Below are positions 1 through 7,140 of a stretch of 9,505 nucleotides of DNA, piece by piece. The stretch covers positions 1-9,505 of the forward strand of contig JBBIKZ010000094.1 in NCBI GenBank assembly GCA_037445185.1, read 5' to 3'. Positions within the stretch are counted from its first letter, which is position 1. Each line of letters starts with the position of its first letter. Below the pieces are notes generated by a model that was not told the DNA's origin, did no database searches, and saw nothing but the letters and a program-made list of their open reading frames with translations. A program made the translations under genes and the position numbers. Source of the DNA: JANWZL01 sp037445185 (lineage in GTDB: Bacteria; Pseudomonadota; Gammaproteobacteria; Burkholderiales; Thiobacillaceae).

Positions 1-240
1 GGCGATTACACCATCGGCAACAGCGACACCCTGCGTTTCAAGGAAGGCGTGGCGCCTGCGGACGTGAAACTCATTCGCAGCGGCAACGATCTGGTGCTGA
101 CCATTCGCGGCAGCAGCGATCAGGTAACGCTCAAGCAGTATTTCGACGAAGCCTGGAATGGGGTCAATGGCCCTTACCTGATCGAGCGCATTGCCTTTGC
201 TGACGGCACGGTGCTGTCCTATGCCAACGTGCAAGCCATT
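1..240 (+). other. RTX-associated (HCBP-related) beta domain, copy 1, 5'-partial
   Basis: Pattern of the haemolysin-type calcium-binding related domain: DTLRF followed by V.P.DV.L.RSGNDLVL, a TLK.YF strand, and a closing IAFADGT. The beginning is cut off by the window edge. The same pattern recurs downstream at about 511-729, 1189-1395 and 1564-1770, and in more divergent forms at 3229-3430, 3580-3780, 3964-4170, 4384-4610 and 4846-5046. Confidence 0.8.
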
Positions 241-3200
241 CTCTTTGCCGGTAGCGAGGAGGCGGAAACCATCATCGGCTCGCGAGCGGCGGATGTGCTG
301 ACCGGCCAGGGCGGCGATGACGTGCTGTTCGGCGGCGCGGGCCGGGACATCTTGGACGGTGGCGCGGGCAATGATGTGCTGCGCGGCGGGGGTGTCATCG
401 GCTGGGGCAACCAGGTGTACGACGGGAATGGCGAGGGCGACACCTACCGCTTCGGCCGGGGCGATGGGCACGACACCCTCATCGAGGACTCCTGGCAGCA
501 GGGCGAAACCGACCGCATCGAGCTCAAGGCGGGCGTGCTGCCTTCCGATGTCCGGCTGGAGCGGGTGCGCACGGTCAACGGCTGGCAAGTGAGCGACGAC
601 CTGAAGATCACGCTCCGCGACACGGGCGAGACACTCACCGTCAAGAACCACTTCAACGAGAGCAATCGCTTTGCAGTGGAAGAGATTGCCTTTGCCGACG
701 GCACGCGGTGGGATGCGGAGGCGATCAAGTCCCGCAGCCTGCTGGGCGAAGCGGACAACGACGAGCTGCGCGGTTTCAATGAACGTGACGACCTGATCGA
801 GGGCGGCGCGGGTAACGATAAGCTGACAGGTCTCTCCGGCGACGACACGCTGGACGCTGGTTCGGGGGATGACATTCTCGAGGGCGGCGCCGGCGATGAC
901 GTCCTGCTCGGGGGCGACGGCCGGGACCTGCTGTTCGGTGACGACGGCGATGACCTCCTGTACGGGCATGCCGGCGACGACGTACTGTATGGTGGGGCAG
1001 GCAATGACAACCTACTGGGCGGTACGGGCGCCGATCGTCTCTTCGGAGGCGTCGGGGACGACACCCTTGACGGCGGGGCAGGCGATGACATTCTGGTCGG
1101 CGGATCTGGCGCGGATACCTACAGGTTCGGCCTGGGGTACGGACATGATGTCGCCGAGGAGGACGCGAGCCCGACGTCGCAGGGGAACTGGGTCGAGTTG
1201 AACGACAGCGTCTCCCCGACCGAGGTGCGAGTCCGCAAGGTAGGCAACGATCTCGTGCTCCAACTTCAGGGCTCCAACGATGCGCTGACACTGCGTGGCG
1301 CAGCCACTTATGCCACCGGGTCTGCCTTTGCGGGTGTGCGCTTCGCCGACGGTTCGAGCTGGGATTACGCGGTGCTTCAAGACCGTGCCATCATGGGGTC
1401 GGATGAGGACGATCGCATCGAGGGCTTCGACGGACTCAACCAGACCTTCGATGGCGGGCCGGGCAACGATCTCATCCTGGGTGGAACAGGCGGCAACGTC
1501 TATCTCTTCGGACGGGGAGACGGGCAGGATGTCATCATCGACCGCGACCCGAACCCTGGAAACGTCGATATCCTGCGCTTCAAGTCCGGCGTAGAGCCAG
1601 ATGACGTAGAACTTATTCGCAGCGGCGTAGATTTGGTGGCGCGGATCGCGGAAACCGACGACAGCGTAACCGTCAGGAACTTCTATCTCTGGGAGGCCGG
1701 AGGTTGGCGGCACCGCATCGAGCTCATGGAGTTTGCCGACGGTACGAGGTGGTCTGCAAACGAGGTTCAAGGCCGCGCCACGCTCTCGCCGGAATCCGCT
1801 CATCTGCGCGGCACTGCCGGGCCGGATAACCTCATTGGCAACTCCCTCGATAACCTTCTCGAAGGCCTCGACGATCACGACGTACTCGAAGGGGGCGGCG
1901 GCGGCGATATCCTAATCGGCGGCCTGGGCGCAGATACCCTGCGTGGAGGAGAGGGCGACGACATTCTCTATGGGTTCTTGCGGGAGACTGACGGAGGGGA
2001 TAGCGCCTCGACGCTCACGCCTACCGCCTATCACTATCTTTACGGCGCCGGCAACGCGCTCGTTAACGGCTTGAGTACCGCCACGCCGGGCTTCGGCGAG
2101 CAGTATCTGTGGCGCAACGATGACGGTTCGACCAGCGCTATCGACATTACGCCGGTATTCGGGGGCCAGGGGCTGAACTTCTTCGGGCGTTCGTATACGC
2201 AGCTATATGTAAACAACAACGGCAATATTACCTTCGGCTCACCGTTGAGTGAATTTACGCCATCCCAGATCGGGATGAGCGGACTTGCCATCGTCGCGCC
2301 GTTCTGGGCGGACGTCGATACCCGCGCAGGCGTGGGGGGGGTTACCCCAGGCGGGAATTCCCAGGGCACCAATCTCGTGTATTACGATCTGGACACGGAA
2401 AACGGCGTGTTCACGGCAACCTGGGATGACGTTGGTTATTACTCCTACGGGATGGACAAACTGAACGCCGTCCAACTGCAACTCATCAGTCGCGGGGCCG
2501 GGGATTTCGACATCGTGTTCCGTTACGAAGCGGTCAACTGGACAGCTGGTGGCGCCAGTGGCGGAAGCCTCGGTCTGGGCGGCACGCCCGCGCGCGCAGG
2601 CTATTCGGCGGGCAATGGCAACCCGCAGCACTATTACGAAATACCCGGATCCGGCAACCAGGCCGCGATGCTCGCCCTGGATGAGGTGGAAGGCAACACG
2701 GGGCGCATCGGTGTGCACGTCTTTCATGTGCGCAGCGGCGAGCCAGTCGCGGACAATCGCGGCATCATCCGCAATGGCGACACAGGCATCAATTTGCTCT
2801 ACGGCGGGCCGGGCAACGACACCTATGTGGTCGATAGCGCAGGCGATGTGGTCATCGAATACGAAGGCGAAGACGTCGACCGTGTCAATGCATCGGTCAG
2901 CTTCACGCTACCCGATCATGTGGAGCACCTCACTCTGACCGGCGCGATGGCAATCGAGGGGCGCGGCAACGGTCTCGACAACGTGATCGTAGGCAATGCC
3001 GGTGCGAATGCGCTGTATGGTGGCGACGGTAACGACCTGCTCGACGGCGAAGCGGGCGATGACGTACTCCATGGCGGGGGCGGGGCTGACACCTTGCGCG
3101 GCGGCAGTGGACGTGATTACCTCTTCGGCGGGGAAGGCGGCGATACGTACGTGTTCCATGCAGGCGACGAAGAGGTGATCATCGACGACGGGCACGGCAC

Positions 3201-6200
3201 GACCGGCTGGCTTCCGGGAGCCGCTCCCAATATTCTTGTCTTCGGCCCGGGCATCCGCTCGGACGATCTGCGCTATTCGGAGCAGAACGGCGATCTGGTA
3301 ATCGAATTCGAGGGGCGCCCCTCTGACCGCGTGATCCTGCGCGGTTACGAATCTGGCCGGGCCACACGGAGCCGATCGGTGGACATCATCCGGTTCGCCG
3401 ATGGCAGCGAGATCGTGGCGGCCGGCGTCCCGGACGATTCGGGCGACGACCTGCTCGAGGCCCGGAACCCCGGTGACGTCTTGGATGGAGGCGTCGGATC
3501 CGACACCTATCGCGTACGTGTCGACGCAGCCCGCCCGGGGGAAGTCCTGATTGTGGAAACCTGGCGGGCAAATGACACGAACCGCATTGAGCTGGTCGGA
3601 GATGTGGACGAGAGAATGCTGCGCGCGGAGTTCGACGGGGACGATTTGCTGTTGCGAGTCTCGGCTGACCATGTAGTGCGCTTCGCCGGCTTTGATCCCC
3701 GAGCACCAGGCATGCAGGCGCACGCTTCCGAAATCTTGCTGCCGGGTGGCGGTCTGATGACGTTCGATGATCTGCTGGCGCGAGGCGTGCGCATCATCGG
3801 CACGCCCAACGACGACGTGTTGACCGGCACGGCCCTGGCCGACTGGATCGAGGGTCGCGAAGCCAACGACACGATGAGCGGAGGAGCAGGCGGCGATCTT
3901 TACCTCATCGACGCCGATGCAGGCAGCGACACCCTCATCGACGGCGAAGCGGGTGACGTACCCAACACGCTGGTGCTGCCAGAAGGCACGACGCTCGATG
4001 ACGTGCGCCTGTCTTTTGATGCCGAAGGTTTCCTGATCCTCGACCTCGACAACACCGGCAACCGCGTGCGGCTGTCGGGCTTCGATCCGCAGAACCCGCT
4101 GGGGCCGCGCGCCGTGGAGCGTTTCCGTTTCGGCATCGACGGCGACGAGATCGGCTATGAAGAACTACTCTCGCGCGGTTTCGATATCGTCGGCACGATC
4201 GACGCCGACGCTCTCAAGGGCACTGCCCTCACGGATCGCATCCGGGGTGGCGACGGCAACGACCTGATCGAAGCGACACCCGGCGGCGACTGGCTGGCGG
4301 GCGAAGGCGGCAACGACACCTACGTCGTGAAGCTGGGCGATGGCATTGTCACCATAGCCGACGTGGCCGGGGAAGACGCCGGCAACGTGTTGCGCTTCGG
4401 CCCCGGCATCGATCCGAACGTCTTGCGCAACAACCTGCGCTTCGAGGCGGACGGCAACGGCGGCTATGTCCTGCTCATCCCCTACGGAGATACCGGCGAC
4501 GTGGTGCGCCTGACCGGTTTCAACCCGCAGGACGTGCTGGGCAATCATGCCATCGAGCGCGTCGAGTTCGCCGACGGCACGGCGGTGGATTACGCGACCC
4601 TGGTGTCCTGGACTTTCGTGGTCGAGGGCGACAATGCGGGTAATGCGCTCACCGGCACGAACGTCGGCGACCGCCTCTACGGCTACGACGGCGACGATGT
4701 CATGGCCTCCGGCGATGGCGAGGACGTGCTCACCGGCGGATTGGGCAAGGATGTCCTGCGCGGTGGCGCCCAGCGTGACGCCTACGTGGTCAATCTGGGC
4801 GATGGCGAGGACGTGATCGAGGATGATCTCGATGCGGGCATCGGCAACGTGCTCACCTTCGGCGCAGGCATCGCACGCGAGGACGTGCGGGTGGAAGTCG
4901 ATGGCGACGACCTGCTCATTCGTTACGGCGCCCATGGCGACGTGGTGCGCGTGCGCAACTACGCCCCGCATGGCACGGACGGCGGCACGGTGATCGATAC
5001 CTTCGAGTTCGCCGACGGCACCGCCGTCACGCTGCGCGAATTCATGAACCGCGCGCCGGAAGTAGCCAATCCCATCGACAATCAAGTCGTGCTGGAAGAC
5101 GCGGCCTTCAGCCTGGTGCTGCCGGACGATCTGTTCATCGACGCCGATGGCGATGACATCCTGACGCGGGTGACGGTTTCGGGTTACACGACGCCGCCGG
5201 ATTGGCTGCAATATGACGCCGCCACGCGCACCCTGTACGGCACGCCGGACAACGGCGATGTAGGCGAATTCGACGTCATCGTGCAAGGCATGGACACGCT
5301 GGGTGCATCGAGCCTGCACAGCTTCCACGTCACGGTGCAGAACACCAACGACGCGCCGGACGTGGCCATTGCGCTGGCCGACCAGCAAGCGACCGAAGAC
5401 GCGCCCTTTGCCTTCACCGTGCCGCAGGATGCCTTCCGCGATGTGGATGCGGGCGATGCGCTCACGCTGTCAGCCAGCCTGGCCGATGGCTCGGTGCTGC
5501 CGTCGTGGCTGCAGTTCGATGCGGCGGCGCGCACCTTCAGCGGCACCCCGGCCAATGGCGACGTGGGCAGCGTTTCCGTGCGCTTGACCGCCTCTGACGT
5601 GGCGGGTGCTTCGGCCAGCCAGACCTTCGCCATCGGCGTGACCAACGTCAACGATGCCCCCGAGGTGGGCACGCTGCTCGCCAACCAGAGCGGACGCGCG
5701 GGTACGCCCTTGAGCTGGCAACTGCCCGGCACGGCCTTCGTCGATGTCGATGCGGGGGATGTGCTGGCCTACTCGGCCACGCTGGCCAATGGCGACCCGC
5801 TGCCTGGGTGGCTCTCGTTCGACGCCGCCACCGGCACTTTCAGCGGCACCCCGGCCACGGCGGGCAACTATGCCCTGCGGGTCAGCGCCACCGACCGGGC
5901 GGGCGCGTCAGCCAGCCAGAGCTTCACCCTGGCGGTGGAATCCGGCGGCGGCAACCAGGCGCCGGTCACCGCGCCCGATGCCGCCAATGTGATCGAGGAT
6001 CGCAAGCTGCTGACCTGGGGCAATGTCCTCGCCAACGACCGCGACCCGGAAGGCGAGCGCCTGCGCGTGGCCGATCCGGGCATCCGGCGCGGCGAATACG
6101 GCGTGCTGGCTCTGCTGTCCAACGGCGCCTACGCCTATGTGCTCGACGATCGCTCGTCCAAGGTGCAGGGCCTGGGCGCGGGCGAGACGGTCACGGAGAC

Positions 6201-7140
6201 CTTCAACTACCTGGCCAGTGACGGCAGCCAGCGCAGCAATGGCGCATTGACGGTGACCGTGCAAGGCACCAACGACACGCCCGATCTGGTGCGCTGCCTG
6301 GCCGACGTGCGACTGGCCAAGGGCAAGGCGTTCTCGTGGCAGATGCCCGCAGGCAGCTTCAAGGATGCCGACCGCAACGACACGCTCACCTACACGGCGA
6401 CCCTGTCCAACGGCAAGGCGCTGCCGAGTTGGCTCAAGTTCGACGCCGCGACGCAGACCTTCAGCGGCACGGCCCCGGCCAATGCCAAGGGCAGCATCAA
6501 CCTGCGCGTCACCGCGTCCGACGGCCATGGCGAGAGCTCGACCGCCTCGGATGTCTTCAAGGTCAGCTTCGGCAACAAGACCGTGGTACCGACCGCCAGC
6601 AAGGGCAACGAAGGCGTGGGCAACGGTGCGGATGCGCCGCCACCGGGCCATGCGACCAACCAGAACGACGGTGCGGGCGCCGGCCCCGGGCAGCCCGGCA
6701 ACCAGGGCAAGAAGGACGACCTGCTCGAGCGCTTCCTGGAGGGCTTCAAGGCCGATGCCAAGGCGGCGGACAGGCGCTCTCCGGGCGCTTTGGGCGCTCT
6801 GGATGCCCGCTGGTTCGAACGCTGGCTATCGCCGTCCGCGCCGTCGAACGGCCATGCGCCATCGCCGGGAAACAGCCAGTCCACCGAGCAGCACTGGCAG
6901 CACCTGCTGCAGGCTCTGAACCGGCTCGATGCCGAACGGCAGGGCGCGCCGTCGTGGCAGGGCAAGGGGCAAGGCGCCGATCTCTCGGGGCTGGTGGGGC
7001 TTGTCTCCGGCAACGCGGCGATGCTGCGCACCCACGGCGATGCCGTGGGGCTGGCGGCGGGCGTCGAGCTCAAGGGCTTCGCGGGTCTGCGCGAGGGCGC
7101 CACCGCCTTGCGCTGCTGGTCCCCATGGCGCGCGTGCTGA
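1..7140 (+). CDS. Giant modular RTX adhesin / calcium-binding type I secretion substrate (5'-partial)
   Basis: The frame is open from base 1; the GTG at 49 is internal, since RTX-associated domain sequence (DTLRFKEGV) already precedes it. 2379 residues are visible, so the full protein is larger. Order: RTX arrays alternating with about nine RTX-associated beta domains (local residues 1-1682), a nidogen-like domain at 677-913, three Ig/cadherin-like repeats, a VCBS-like domain, a fourth Ig-like repeat (1683-2191), a Gly/Pro/Asn linker, and a C-terminal export region. RTX repeats bind Ca2+ and fold outside the cell after export by an ABC/HlyD/TolC machine, and an hlyD lies just downstream. No catalytic domain is visible, so a surface or biofilm adhesin is the best inference, but a toxin or enzyme domain could lie in the missing N-terminus. 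The protein is Asp/Gly-rich. Cysteine appears only at about residue 2099 and twice in the last eight residues, an oddity discussed under findings. Confidence 0.93.
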   Translation, partial: GDYTIGNSDTLRFKEGVAPADVKLIRSGNDLVLTIRGSSDQVTLKQYFDEAWNGVNGPYLIERIAFADGTVLSYANVQAILFAGSEEAETIIGSRAADVLTGQGGDDVLFGGAGRDILDGGAGNDVLRGGGVIGWGNQVYDGNGEGDTYRFGRGDGHDTLIEDSWQQGETDRIELKAGVLPSDVRLERVRTVNGWQVSDDLKITLRDTGETLTVKNHFNESNRFAVEEIAFADGTRWDAEAIKSRSLLGEADNDELRGFNERDDLIEGGAGNDKLTGLSGDDTLDAGSGDDILEGGAGDDVLLGGDGRDLLFGDDGDDLLYGHAGDDVLYGGAGNDNLLGGTGADRLFGGVGDDTLDGGAGDDILVGGSGADTYRFGLGYGHDVAEEDASPTSQGNWVELNDSVSPTEVRVRKVGNDLVLQLQGSNDALTLRGAATYATGSAFAGVRFADGSSWDYAVLQDRAIMGSDEDDRIEGFDGLNQTFDGGPGNDLILGGTGGNVYLFGRGDGQDVIIDRDPNPGNVDILRFKSGVEPDDVELIRSGVDLVARIAETDDSVTVRNFYLWEAGGWRHRIELMEFADGTRWSANEVQGRATLSPESAHLRGTAGPDNLIGNSLDNLLEGLDDHDVLEGGGGGDILIGGLGADTLRGGEGDDILYGFLRETDGGDSASTLTPTAYHYLYGAGNALVNGLSTATPGFGEQYLWRNDDGSTSAIDITPVFGGQGLNFFGRSYTQLYVNNNGNITFGSPLSEFTPSQIGMSGLAIVAPFWADVDTRAGVGGVTPGGNSQGTNLVYYDLDTENGVFTATWDDVGYYSYGMDKLNAVQLQLISRGAGDFDIVFRYEAVNWTAGGASGGSLGLGGTPARAGYSAGNGNPQHYYEIPGSGNQAAMLALDEVEGNTGRIGVHVFHVRSGEPVADNRGIIRNGDTGINLLYGGPGNDTYVVDSAGDVVIEYEGEDVDRVNASVSFTLPDHVEHLTLTGAMAIEGRGNGLDNVIVGNAGANALYGGDGNDLLDGEAGDDVLHGGGGADTLRGGSGRDYLFGGEGGDTYVFHAGDEEVIIDDGHGTTGWLPGAAPNILVFGPGIRSDDLRYSEQNGDLVIEFEGRPSDRVILRGYESGRATRSRSVDIIRFADGSEIVAAGVPDDSGDDLLEARNPGDVLDGGVGSDTYRVRVDAARPGEVLIVETWRANDTNRIELVGDVDERMLRAEFDGDDLLLRVSADHVVRFAGFDPRAPGMQAHASEILLPGGGLMTFDDLLARGVRIIGTPNDDVLTGTALADWIEGREANDTMSGGAGGDLYLIDADAGSDTLIDGEAGDVPNTLVLPEGTTLDDVRLSFDAEGFLILDLDNTGNRVRLSGFDPQNPLGPRAVERFRFGIDGDEIGYEELLSRGFDIVGTIDADALKGTALTDRIRGGDGNDLIEATPGGDWLAGEGGNDTYVVKLGDGIVTIADVAGEDAGNVLRFGPGIDPNVLRNNLRFEADGNGGYVLLIPYGDTGDVVRLTGFNPQDVLGNHAIERVEFADGTAVDYATLVSWTFVVEGDNAGNALTGTNVGDRLYGYDGDDVMASGDGEDVLTGGLGKDVLRGGAQRDAYVVNLGDGEDVIEDDLDAGIGNVLTFGAGIAREDVRVEVDGDDLLIRYGAHGDVVRVRNYAPHGTDGGTVIDTFEFADGTAVTLREFMNRAPEVANPIDNQVVLEDAAFSLVLPDDLFIDADGDDILTRVTVSGYTTPPDWLQYDAATRTLYGTPDNGDVGEFDVIVQGMDTLGASSLHSFHVTVQNTNDAPDVAIALADQQATEDAPFAFTVPQDAFRDVDAGDALTLSASLADGSVLPSWLQFDAAARTFSGTPANGDVGSVSVRLTASDVAGASASQTFAIGVTNVNDAPEVGTLLANQSGRAGTPLSWQLPGTAFVDVDAGDVLAYSATLANGDPLPGWLSFDAATGTFSGTPATAGNYALRVSATDRAGASASQSFTLAVESGGGNQAPVTAPDAANVIEDRKLLTWGNVLANDRDPEGERLRVADPGIRRGEYGVLALLSNGAYAYVLDDRSSKVQGLGAGETVTETFNYLASDGSQRSNGALTVTVQGTNDTPDLVRCLADVRLAKGKAFSWQMPAGSFKDADRNDTLTYTATLSNGKALPSWLKFDAATQTFSGTAPANAKGSINLRVTASDGHGESSTASDVFKVSFGNKTVVPTASKGNEGVGNGADAPPPGHATNQNDGAGAGPGQPGNQGKKDDLLERFLEGFKADAKAADRRSPGALGALDARWFERWLSPSAPSNGHAPSPGNSQSTEQHWQHLLQALNRLDAERQGAPSWQGKGQGADLSGLVGLVSGNAAMLRTHGDAVGLAAGVELKGFAGLREGATALRCWSPWRAC
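304..384 (+). repeat. RTX nonapeptide array A (short)
   Basis: About three tandem GGxGxDxLx nonapeptides (GQGGDDVLF, GGAGRDILD, GGAGNDVLR), preceded by a looser one. They form a parallel beta-roll that binds Ca2+ between turns. The array is followed by a GDTYRFGRGDGHDT segment that leads into the second RTX-associated domain at about 511. Confidence 0.85.
802..1125 (+). repeat. RTX nonapeptide array B: twelve perfect-register 27-base units
   Basis: Twelve uninterrupted nonapeptides run from GGAGNDKLT (802) to GGSGADTYR (1099-1125) with no register break. Most keep the G-G-x-G-x-D-x-L core; the third to sixth positions vary (GLSGDD, AGSGDD, GDDGDD, GHAGDD). This is the longest Ca2+-binding beta-roll in the window. 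The DNA units have diverged by synonymous and conservative changes, so the array looks old and not a recent slippage expansion. Confidence 0.93.
1453..1506 (+). repeat. RTX nonapeptide array C (two units)
   Basis: Two units, GGPGNDLIL and GGTGGNVYL, followed by FGRGDGQDVI, the usual exit sequence of an RTX block. It leads into the RTX-associated domain at about 1564-1770. The second unit lacks the Asp at position 6, so Ca2+ binding there is doubtful. Confidence 0.75.
1864..1977 (+). repeat. RTX nonapeptide array D, directly before the NIDO domain
   Basis: Four units in register (GLDDHDVLE, GGGGGDILI, GGLGADTLR, GGEGDDILY) ending in GF. The usual exit sequence and RTX-associated domain do not follow. 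Instead the chain passes through a Thr/Ser-rich stretch (about 1981-2028) into the nidogen-like domain. Confidence 0.85.
2029..2739 (+). other. Nidogen-like (NIDO) domain inside the RTX protein
   Basis: Local residues about 677-913. Recognisable NIDO landmarks in order: a Phe-Gly-rich lead, LYVNNNGNITFG, IVAPFWADVDTR, LVYYDLD, FTATWDDVGYYS, then NAVQLQL and DFDIVFRYE with W and GG after it. The domain is known from animal basement-membrane and mucin proteins and occurs in large bacterial surface proteins; its bacterial role is poorly defined and presumed adhesive. Codons here look somewhat more AT-tolerant (tat, aat, att, gta, cta) than in the second half of the gene, which suggests this module was shuffled in. 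Domain identity is recognised from memory of the family. Confidence 0.85.
2992..3153 (+). repeat. RTX nonapeptide array E (six units)
   Basis: Six units in exact 27-base register, from GNAGANALY (2992) through GGDGNDLLD, GEAGDDVLH, GGGGADTLR and GGSGRDYLF to GGEGGDTYV (3127-3153). The array is preceded by a segment with GGPGNDTYVVDSAGDVV and LPDHVEHLTLTG, a common connector between RTX blocks in large adhesins. An RTX-associated domain follows at about 3229. Confidence 0.9.
3229..4620 (+). other. Run of four divergent RTX-associated beta domains with few RTX units
   Basis: Four domains begin at about 3229, 3580, 3964 and 4384. The last three share a sub-type mark absent from the earlier copies: a GFDP/GFNP turn at 3688, 4078 and 4516, followed by ERF or ERVEF strands and, in two of them, a LLSRGFDIVGT or LLARGVRIIGT exit. 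Only isolated RTX-like units lie between them (for example GGDGNDLIE near 4246 and GGAGGDLYL near 3883). This part may be mainly structural, a spacer or stalk, with weak Ca2+ binding. Confidence 0.7.
4627..4788 (+). repeat. RTX nonapeptide array F (six units), last RTX block
   Basis: Six units in register: GDNAGNALT, GTNVGDRLY, GYDGDDVMA, SGDGEDVLT, GGLGKDVLR, GGAQRDAYV. The first and last depart from consensus, as is usual at array edges. A final RTX-associated domain (about 4846-5046, ending FEFADGTAVTLREF) joins it to the Ig-like repeats. No RTX units occur C-terminal to this point, unlike classical RTX toxins, where the array lies close to the secretion signal. Confidence 0.85.
5047..5943 (+). 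repeat. Three tandem Ig/cadherin-like (He_PIG/CADG type) repeats, 303-base period
   Basis: Each unit has a start like N.[AT]PEV, an ED..F...LP strand, a Ca2+-type D.DAGD or DADGDD loop, a PSWLQFDAA.RTFSGTP-like core, and a closing ASD..GASASQ.F strand. The core tryptophan codon lies at 5203, 5506 and 5809, exactly 303 bases (101 residues) apart. Such domains stack into long rods in bacterial adhesins, which fits a stalk that presents or spaces the RTX region. Confidence 0.88.
5953..6270 (+). other. VCBS-like domain between Ig-like repeats
   Basis: Shows the VCBS-type pattern: NQAPV.APDAANVIED start, GNVLANDRDPEGE..RV, a GEYG.LALL.NGAYAYVLDD core, ETFNYLASDGS and a TVTVQGTND close. These are secreted beta-sandwich domains that usually occur in tandem in large adhesins; here there is only one. 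It sits between the third and fourth Ig-like repeats and accounts for the extra 318 bases between their core tryptophans. Confidence 0.82.
6271..6573 (+). repeat. Fourth Ig/cadherin-like repeat
   Basis: Same fold pattern as the three units at 5047-5943, with the core tryptophan codon at 6430, a LPSWLKFDAATQTFSGT core and a closing SDGHGESS segment. It contains the first cysteine of the visible protein (LVRCLADV) and lacks the acidic ED pair at its start (LAKGKAFSWQMP instead), so it is the most divergent copy. Confidence 0.82.
6589..7140 (+). other. Linker and C-terminal export region of the RTX protein
   Basis: A Gly/Asn/Pro-rich linker (GNEGVGNGADAPPPGH, then NDGAGAGPGQPGNQG, 6604-6708) is followed by an amphipathic, partly charged segment starting LLERFLEGFKADAK (6721) and ending ELKGFAGLREGATAL. 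Type I secretion signals are uncleaved, lie in roughly the last 60 residues and have no strict consensus, so this assignment rests on position and on the neighbouring hlyD. The last residues, RCWSPWRAC, look unlike the rest of the protein. Confidence 0.6.

Noticed and set aside
802..1125. Regular short-period repeat that could suggest a CRISPR array or VNTR
   Set aside because: The 27-base period equals one nonapeptide, the frame stays open and units differ at the DNA level. It encodes RTX repeats, with no spacer/repeat alternation.
4165..5388. 407-codon antisense ORF opposite the RTX and Ig-like region
   Set aside because: His/Val/Ala/Arg-rich shadow of GAC/GGC/GCC codon repeats. No domain is seen, and the + strand frame is unambiguous.
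6336..7124. Upstream extension of the glycosyltransferase remnant frame into the RTX gene
   Set aside because: That part is Arg/Gln/Pro-rich out-of-frame translation of the RTX C-terminus. Glycosyltransferase-like sequence begins exactly at the ATG at 7125.
49..7140. GTG at 49 as the start of the RTX gene
   Set aside because: The frame is open to base 1, and the 16 codons before it encode the conserved opening strand of an RTX-associated domain, so this GTG is an internal valine.
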